Source: DASYGT01 sp035999365 (GTDB lineage Bacteria; Actinomycetota; Actinomycetes; Mycobacteriales; Jatrophihabitantaceae). Taken from it: DNA of 64,000 nucleotides. Every line of letters starts with the position of its first letter. Position 1 is the stretch's first letter. The notes under the pieces are model-generated. The model was not told the origin of the DNA and made no database searches. It saw only the letters and a program-made list of their open reading frames with translations. The stretch spans positions 4,796-68,795 of the forward strand of contig DASYGT010000028.1 of the NCBI GenBank assembly GCA_035999365.1, read 5' to 3'. The position numbers were made by a program, and so were the translations under genes. Positions 59,333 to 64,000 of the stretch are shown here, one piece after another.

Positions 59333-60142
59333 GTGACAGCTATCGCGATGAGGGGACCTCGCGCCGCCGGCGGATCGCTCGTCGCAGCCGCCGCGCACAT
59401 CGGCCTGGCGGCCCGCGCCTTCGTGTACCTGTTGATCGCGTGGCTCGCCCTCCAGATTGCCCGCGGACATACGACGCAACAGGCAAACCAGAAGGGCGCC
59501 GTCGCGACGATCGCCCAGCACCATGGCGGCAAGGTGCTGCTTATCGTGCTCGGCCTCGGTCTGGCCTGTTACGCGCTGTGGCGGCTGAGTGAGGCAGCGT
59601 TCGGCACGTCCACAGACGGCAAGAAGGCAGGCCCGCGCCTCAAGTCACTGGTTCGCGGAGTCATCTACGGGGCGTTCGCCGTCACCACGTTTCTGTTCGT
59701 CATCGGCATGCACGGCACCGGTCAGGCCCAGCAGCAGGAAACCGCGACGGCACGGGTGATGAAGCACGGGTACGGACGGCTCGTCGTCGCCGTGGCCGGC
59801 ATCATCGTGCTGCTTGTCGGACTCGAGATGATAGTGAGCGGCGTGCGGAAGAAGTTCACGAAACAGTTGCGGATGCACGAGCTGAGCAGCCCCACGCGAA
59901 CCGCGGTGACCCGCCTCGGGGTGGTCGGCAACTGCGCGCGCGGGGCCGTCTTCGCTATTGCCGGGGCCCTCGTCATCGACGCCGCGGTGCGCTATCAGCC
60001 GAGCAAGTCCGCTGGACTGGACGGAGCGTTCAGGACGCTGGTGAACCAACCCTTCGGGCCGGTTCTCGTGGGGCTCGCAGCGGCCGGCCTTTTCGCCTTC
60101 GCCCTCTTCGGGCTGGCCGAGGCGCGGTGGGTCCGCACCTGA
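59333..60142 (+). CDS. DUF1206 membrane protein
   Basis: The 269-residue protein has three repeats of a roughly 70-residue, two-helix unit: AAHIGLAARAFVYLLIAWLAL, VRGVIYGAFAVTTFLFVIG and VVGNCARGAVFAIAGALV. This is the DUF1206 family, which is widespread in actinobacteria and unknown in function. GTG 59333 is chosen for its position relative to the promoter; ATG 59348 is the alternative. It is divergent from the PLD-like gene. The three repeated units in line argue for a channel-like pseudo-symmetric fold. Confidence 0.88.
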   Translation: MTAIAMRGPRAAGGSLVAAAAHIGLAARAFVYLLIAWLALQIARGHTTQQANQKGAVATIAQHHGGKVLLIVLGLGLACYALWRLSEAAFGTSTDGKKAGPRLKSLVRGVIYGAFAVTTFLFVIGMHGTGQAQQQETATARVMKHGYGRLVVAVAGIIVLLVGLEMIVSGVRKKFTKQLRMHELSSPTRTAVTRLGVVGNCARGAVFAIAGALVIDAAVRYQPSKSAGLDGAFRTLVNQPFGPVLVGLAAAGLFAFALFGLAEARWVRT

Positions 60143-60184
60143 GCCGCACGCCGTGCCCGGCCGCCGAGACGGATGTGTCGACGC

Positions 60185-60871
60185 TCAGACCCGCAACTCT
60201 CGCAACGTGGTGATCCGATGGGGCTCGGGGCGGCGGTCCTGACCGCTGCGGTCGAGATGCACGGCATGCAACCCTGCCGCCCGCGCCCCGACGACGTCGA
60301 CCTCGTAGTGATCGCCCACCATCAGCACCTCGGCCGGAGGCAGACCCAGGCCCCGGCACGCCGCGAGATATGCGCGTGGATCCGGTTTGGCTGCCGCCAA
60401 GGCTGATGACGCAAAGATGTCGCCGCACAGATGGCTGAGTCCAGTGGCAACCAGCTTGGCCGTCTGCTGCTCCCGTTGTCCGTTGGTGAGAACGCCAACG
60501 CGCAGGCCGGCGCTCGCCACCATCGTGAGTGCCGGACGGGCGTCGTCGTACGCAGTCCAGTTGTGCTCGTAGGCGGTGAGGTAGTCGCCGAAGATGCTGT
60601 CCAAGCGATCCTCGCGCGGTGATACACCGACGACGGGAAGAAAGTCGCGTAGCCGTCGGCGCCGCTGCTCTTGGAAGCTGATCTCACCGGACCGCCAAGT
60701 CGCGTAGTGCCGTTCTTCGACTTCGAGCCACAACGGGATCAGGTCCTCGACCTCACCGCGAGTGAGCATGTAACCGGATAGCCACGCCAGCAGTGCACTA
60801 CGGACGGCGGCTTCATGATCGAGCAACGTGCCGTCCAGGTCGAACAGCACGCCTCCCGGGCCCTCGGACAT
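60185..60871 (-). CDS. HAD-superfamily hydrolase
   Basis: The 228-residue protein has the HAD motifs: VLFDLDGTLLDHE (motif I), GVLTNGQ (motif II), and LMVGDHYEVDVVGARAAG (motif IV). The cap domain is alpha-helical (class C1). Members dephosphorylate small phosphate esters. It is monocistronic and convergent with DUF1206; a 62-residue gene lies just upstream on the same strand. Confidence 0.93.
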   Translation of the reverse strand: MSEGPGGVLFDLDGTLLDHEAAVRSALLAWLSGYMLTRGEVEDLIPLWLEVEERHYATWRSGEISFQEQRRRRLRDFLPVVGVSPREDRLDSIFGDYLTAYEHNWTAYDDARPALTMVASAGLRVGVLTNGQREQQTAKLVATGLSHLCGDIFASSALAAAKPDPRAYLAACRGLGLPPAEVLMVGDHYEVDVVGARAAGLHAVHLDRSGQDRRPEPHRITTLRELRV

Positions 60872-60894
60872 GCGCCGACGGTATCCGGATCCGG

Positions 60895-61083
60895 TCAGGG
60901 GCTTCCGCCCAACCGGTTGATCAACGCGTCATGGGTGATGCCGAGCGGCGCGAGTAATTCCTGCAGAGCGCTCAGGTCGATCGGAAAACGAATCTCATCC
61001 AGGATGGCGCTGCGCCGGTCCTTCGGCATCCCGGCGCGTTTGAGAACCGAGTCGACATGCGGCCTGTCATACATCGCGTTCAT
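60895..61083 (-). CDS. Small conserved hypothetical protein
   Basis: The 62-residue product starts MNAMYDRPHVDSVLKRAGMPKDRR and ends LGITHDALINRLGGSP. It is helical and hydrophilic. I do not recognise the family. The start ATG 61083 has a strong AGGGGAGG site, supporting reality. It is 24 bases upstream of the HAD gene, so co-transcription is possible. Confidence 0.65.
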   Translation of the reverse strand: MNAMYDRPHVDSVLKRAGMPKDRRSAILDEIRFPIDLSALQELLAPLGITHDALINRLGGSP

Positions 61084-61269
61084 CAGCCGACCTCCCCTGC
61101 GAAGTCGCCACCTACTGTATCGAGTGTTCCGCCGGGCGCGGCCCGTCACCACGAGCAATGTCCGCGCTCGACATCGGTCAGGATCGAAGAAGCGCACGCC
61201 GGTCGATGCTCATACGCTGACGGCATTGCAGGTTCTACCGAATGCGTCGATGAAAGGAAGCCGTCGAGG

Positions 61270-61506
61270 ATGAAGACGATGACATGCCGGCAATTAGGTG
61301 GGCCGTGTGATCTCGCGCTCAGCGCAGAGACCGCAGACGCCGTGATCAAAGCGCAAGATGCCCACTTGAAAGACGCCGTAGCGCAGGGCGATGTGACGCA
61401 TGTGCAGGCGCTGAACGACATGAAAGGGCGGTGGAAGCATCCGATTGCGGGAATGGGTTGGTACAAGAGCGCGAAGCGTGACTTCGCCGCCCTGCCTGAC
61501 GACTGA
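61270..61506 (+). CDS. DUF1059-like small protein
   Basis: The 78-residue protein begins MKTMTCRQLGGPCDLALSAETADAVIKAQDAHL, the DUF1059 start pattern with two cysteines. The C-terminus (DMKGRWKHPIAGMGWYKSAKRDF) is extra. The role is unknown. ATG 61270 lies 15 bases after a GAAAGGAAG ribosome site. It is convergent with the lipase-like gene. Confidence 0.7.
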   Translation: MKTMTCRQLGGPCDLALSAETADAVIKAQDAHLKDAVAQGDVTHVQALNDMKGRWKHPIAGMGWYKSAKRDFAALPDD

Positions 61507-61519
61507 TTCGACGGATGAG

Positions 61520-62386
61520 CTACCAAGCGCCGGAATCGAGCGCCATCATGATCGCGGCTTGCGAGTGATAGGCGTACCAGCCCTGGTACCGCGTTGCTCC
61601 TGGCGGCTCCCAGCCCACAATCGCGTCGGTCGCCGTCGAGGAGTCCCACAGGTAGGAGCTGTGGTCGTAACAGGTCGGGACGCCGGCGTAGTACTCCCAC
61701 CGGTGTGAGCCGGTCATCGCCGTTGCCGACGCCGCGGGGACCATGTCGCAGGGACTTCCGCCGATCAGAGTCCAGTCAGTGCCGTTCGTCGCTTGTGGCT
61801 TCTGGTTGGTGGCGAGCCACTTGACGAACGCCGATCCCGGCATCATCTCCGCGCACTGGTAGCTCGTGGCCGCACAGCCGAAGTCGGTACCAGCAAAGGG
61901 CGAGGAGACTGTGACGACGTCCTGCACGAGCAGTGTCGGGGGGTAGGCCGGGGCGTGGGCCGCGAAGGCAGCCAGCGCGGCACGGATGATCAGCCCACCC
62001 ATGGAGTGGCCGACGAACTCCACGGTCTGCCCGTGCGACGAATACTTGTTGTAGACGTACCAGGCCAGGTCGTGCGCGATTGTCTCGATCGGCGTGTTGT
62101 CGTCGGCCGCAGTACCGATGTCGGTGCCGTCGACGTCGCACTTGTAGTACGAGATCGAGTCGTAGACCCGCCCCCACTCGCCGTGATTCCACAGGTACCA
62201 CATCGGTCCGGACATCGAGACCCCGGAGTCCATGGCCGGGCAGGTACCGAACGAGATCCCGTGCACGGCGACGATCGGTGTCATCGTCACTCGCGCCGTG
62301 CTGGCGTATGCCGTGCTCGTGAGCGCCGATGCGGCCACGGCAAGGCTCAGCAGCACGATGATGCGGCGCTTCAGGCGGGACCTCAC
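61520..62386 (-). CDS. Secreted lipase-like alpha/beta hydrolase
   Basis: The 288-residue protein has a signal peptide (VRSRLKRRIIVLLSLAVAAS, cleaved after YA near residue 27), the oxyanion IVAVHGISFGTCP, and the nucleophile elbow FVGHSMGGLIIRAAL. Four or more cysteines suggest disulfides outside the cell. It resembles class-2 lipases. Several starts are possible; GTG 62386 best fits the signal peptide. Confidence 0.85.
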   Translation of the reverse strand: MRSRLKRRIIVLLSLAVAASALTSTAYASTARVTMTPIVAVHGISFGTCPAMDSGVSMSGPMWYLWNHGEWGRVYDSISYYKCDVDGTDIGTAADDNTPIETIAHDLAWYVYNKYSSHGQTVEFVGHSMGGLIIRAALAAFAAHAPAYPPTLLVQDVVTVSSPFAGTDFGCAATSYQCAEMMPGSAFVKWLATNQKPQATNGTDWTLIGGSPCDMVPAASATAMTGSHRWEYYAGVPTCYDHSSYLWDSSTATDAIVGWEPPGATRYQGWYAYHSQAAIMMALDSGAW

Positions 62387-62567
62387 GGCGCATCGTGCAT
62401 GTCGAACTTCTCCCCGATAGGCGGCCACGAGCTGCCCTGGCAAAGCCGACCTGGCAAGCGCACCCGAGTGTGCCGTTCGAAATGAACCGTACGCGTCGAT
62501 TGCCTTTCGTCGCGGTCCCAGAGCGGCGTTGGCATGTATTGACGCACGAGCGACACGATTGCGCTGT

Positions 62568-62590
62568 GTTCGGTCCGGTGCCGGCGGGTA
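62568..62590 (+). promoter_or_regulatory. Weak sigma-B/F-like element before Pro-rich gene
   Basis: GTTC (62568-62571), 14 bases, GGGTA (62586-62590). It lies 11 bases before ATG 62602, which is too close for a normal untranslated leader, so it may serve only if the start is leaderless. The case is similar to the PLD-like gene. Confidence 0.25.
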
Positions 62591-62601
62591 GGAATGGAGT
62601 C

Positions 62602-62766
62602 ATGGTGCAGCCTGGTCCTGATCCGGATCTCTACCCAGCCATCGACCCAGACGAACCGGTGCCGGACGACCCTGGCGAGCTGTCCCCGGACACGCCGGAG
62701 ACGCTTCCGGCGGCGCCGGTCGAACCGATGCCCGGACCGGACGATCCGACGAGCGTGCCCGCCTGA
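62602..62766 (+). CDS. Small acidic Pro-rich protein
   Basis: The 54-residue product starts MVQPGPDPDLYPAIDPDEPV and is rich in Pro, Asp and Glu, probably disordered. The ATG is preceded by AGGAATGGAG. It ends 8 bases before the acetyltransferase gene and is probably co-transcribed. No family is recognised. Confidence 0.55.
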   Translation: MVQPGPDPDLYPAIDPDEPVPDDPGELSPDTPETLPAAPVEPMPGPDDPTSVPA

Positions 62767-62774
62767 GGAACCCC

Positions 62775-63317
62775 ATGACGGACCAGCAGCTGATCAGAAC
62801 CAAGACCCCGGAGTCCCGCGCCCTTTTCGAACGGGTCAAGGTGGCAACCCGGCTGTCGTCGAATATCAGCGCCTACGGCGTGGACGAAGCAGAGTCGATC
62901 AAGGGTGCGTTCGAGGAGTTGATCGGTAAGCCGGTGGGCGACTCCTTCACGCTCATCCCGCCCTTCTACGCGGATCACGGGCTGAACATCACGGTAGGTC
63001 GGACCGTCTTCATCGGTTACGAGTGCGCATTTACCGGCCACGCAGCCATCGACATCGCCGACGAGGTCATGATCGCTCATAAGGTCAACCTGATCACGGC
63101 GGGTCATCCCGTTCAGCCCGATCTACGACGGTCCTACATCACTTCTGCGCCGATCACGATCGAGACGAATGTGTGGATCGGAGCGGCTGCCACCATCCTG
63201 CCCGGCGTCAGCATCGGGGCCGACTCCGTGGTTGCGGCCGGCGCGGTGGTGACGCATGACGTTCCGCCCGCAACACTCGTGGCCGGTGTCCCCGCGAGGG
63301 TCATTCGGCATCTGTAG
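62775..63317 (+). CDS. Hexapeptide-repeat acetyltransferase (MAA/LacA-like)
   Basis: The 180-residue protein has a helical N-terminal segment, then a left-handed beta helix with INITVGRTVFIGYECAFTGHAAIDIADEVMIAHKV and VWIGAAATILPGVSIGADSVV. This matches maltose/galactoside O-acetyltransferases. It likely acetylates a sugar with acetyl-CoA. No sugar operon is adjacent. Confidence 0.93.
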   Translation: MTDQQLIRTKTPESRALFERVKVATRLSSNISAYGVDEAESIKGAFEELIGKPVGDSFTLIPPFYADHGLNITVGRTVFIGYECAFTGHAAIDIADEVMIAHKVNLITAGHPVQPDLRRSYITSAPITIETNVWIGAAATILPGVSIGADSVVAAGAVVTHDVPPATLVAGVPARVIRHL

Positions 63318-63366
63318 GCCTGCGTCGACGCCGCCCCCACGACGACGGGCAAGCGTGTGTGTGTTG

Positions 63367-63391
63367 GTTGGCGGACGCATGTGGCGGGTAC
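63367..63391 (+). promoter_or_regulatory. Sigma-B/F-like promoter before small acidic protein
   Basis: GTTG (63367-63370), 15 bases, GGGTAC (63386-63391), about 40 bases upstream of GTG 63432, a normal leader length. One mismatch in the -35. Confidence 0.45.
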
Positions 63392-63431
63392 CTGGTTTGG
63401 CGTCGAACGAAATCGGACCGAGGAGCGCACT

Positions 63432-63629
63432 GTGACCGACAACGAAGGCACCACGCCAGCGGGTGCAGGACTGAGTGACGAGGAGATGCTCGATCAGGTC
63501 GCTGGTCAGACCTCCAGCGAGCTCAAGCACGCCGACGTCTTCGAACGTGAGGCAGACGGGACGACGACAGACACCGAAGCGGCGAAGGCCAGCGCCGACG
63601 AACTGGCCGGCGGCGCCACCGGCACGTAA
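63432..63629 (+). CDS. Small acidic disordered protein
   Basis: The 65-residue protein starts MTDNEGTTPAGAGLSDEEML and is rich in Asp, Glu, Ala and Thr, with no hydrophobic segment. The GTG start has a GAGGAG ribosome site 7 bases upstream. Such small acidic proteins are frequent in stress regulons of actinobacteria. Its upstream sigma-B/F-like element supports this. Confidence 0.6.
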   Translation: MTDNEGTTPAGAGLSDEEMLDQVAGQTSSELKHADVFEREADGTTTDTEAAKASADELAGGATGT

Positions 63630-63719
63630 CAACCTGGTTCGCCGGGCTGTGAACGGGTCAGCAGCTATGGGGTGAACACCCGATGCGCGAACGGCGCCCG
63701 CCGCCGTACAACAGCAGCT

Positions 63720-64000
63720 ATGACTGGTAGAGCTGTGCAGCGCAGACGGTCAATCGGCGTATTTGCAGCCGCGGTGGGCGCAGTCCTGGCATTGGGGCTC
63801 ATGCTCCCGACGGCGCATGCCAGCGCGACGCCGGGTTCCGCGGCGACCCAGCTGGCAGCCATCTCTCCGGGCGCCCATCCGATGATCGATCTGACCACGC
63901 GGGTGAACGTCGTCATGGTCGGATACCAGTCGAATGCGATCGATGTCAGCCAGATCCTCGGCCAACTCCCGGCGCAGAGCGAGCCGGTAGTCATCTTCCC
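63720..64000 (+). CDS. Exported protein, truncated by window end
   Basis: From ATG 63720 the frame stays open to the window end, coding about 93 residues. It starts MTGRAVQRRRSIGVFAAAVGA and continues with a hydrophobic core and AHA-type cleavage near residue 33: a clear signal peptide. Mature residues (TTRVNVVMVGYQSN) resemble no family I can name. The 3' part is outside the window. Confidence 0.65.
   Translation, partial: MTGRAVQRRRSIGVFAAAVGAVLALGLMLPTAHASATPGSAATQLAAISPGAHPMIDLTTRVNVVMVGYQSNAIDVSQILGQLPAQSEPVVIF

Noticed and set aside
1..64000. tRNA, rRNA, insertion sequence, prophage or integrase genes
   Set aside because: None of the expected sequence patterns, transposase or integrase proteins was seen by eye. 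A tRNA scan would settle it.

Overview
The window is high-GC (roughly two-thirds G+C) DNA with frequent GTG starts, 4-base ATGA/GTGA gene overlaps and many actinobacterial families (DUF5994, DUF6328, RGCIC mini-proteins, TraR/DksA zinc proteins, GAF-ANTAR, GH15, HxlR and TetR regulators). It is most simply read as chromosome of an actinomycete (phylum Actinomycetota). I cannot fix the genus. I see no rRNA, tRNA, CRISPR array, insertion sequence or prophage block, and no gene-free stretch over 300 bases.

Layout. 1-7.0 kb: a membrane protein with a TetR regulator, a HipBA toxin-antitoxin pair preceded by three identical palindromes, a divergent HxlR/drug-exporter pair sharing an inverted repeat, then DUF2231, a TraR/DksA-like protein and an SRPBCC protein. 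7-19 kb: an FAD oxidoreductase, then two divergent operons that look like one carbohydrate module. Leftward lie SDR, GH15 glucosidase and DUF6328. Rightward lie a ThDP enzyme, a membrane protein, a gluconate-2-dehydrogenase-like subunit 3, a GMC oxidoreductase and an enolase-superfamily dehydratase. A collagen-like secreted protein follows. 19.4-25.8 kb: an ArsR-controlled small operon with paired operators, and a complete branched-chain-amino-acid-type ABC importer ended by a strong terminator. 25.8-34.7 kb: an NAD(P)-binding/CPBP membrane fusion, a solitary ParB-like protein, Ogt, and an operon of a GDSL lipoprotein, a secreted esterase, an SDR, a CMD protein and a TetR regulator.

34.8-46.1 kb is glycan-oriented. 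It holds DUF5994/RGCIC/GT4, an opposing GT4/toroid protein/GH130 operon, a fatty acid desaturase with a long foldable leader directly downstream of an ANTAR regulator gene, and a tightly overlapped GT4/methyltransferase/toroid protein/methyltransferase operon. 46.2-55 kb carries metabolic and export genes (mmsA, epimerase, YbjN-like, DUF2269, MFS exporter, lipocalin-like protein, methyltransferase, RsbQ-like hydrolase). 55-64 kb carries an Amt transporter with Glu at the first pore-histidine position, an RsbU-like PP2C phosphatase, a phospholipase-D-like protein, DUF1206, a HAD hydrolase, small proteins, a secreted lipase-like protein and an acetyltransferase. An exported protein is cut by the window end.

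Two themes link distant genes. First, GTTT-N14-16-GGGTA elements, like sigma-B/sigma-F general-stress promoters, precede DUF2231, the TraR/DksA-like gene, DUF1206, the PLD-like gene and small acidic-protein genes. RsbQ- and RsbU-like partner-switch proteins lie in the same window. Second, two unrelated operons pair GT4 glycosyltransferases with alpha/alpha-toroid proteins, suggesting poorly described surface-glycan pathways.
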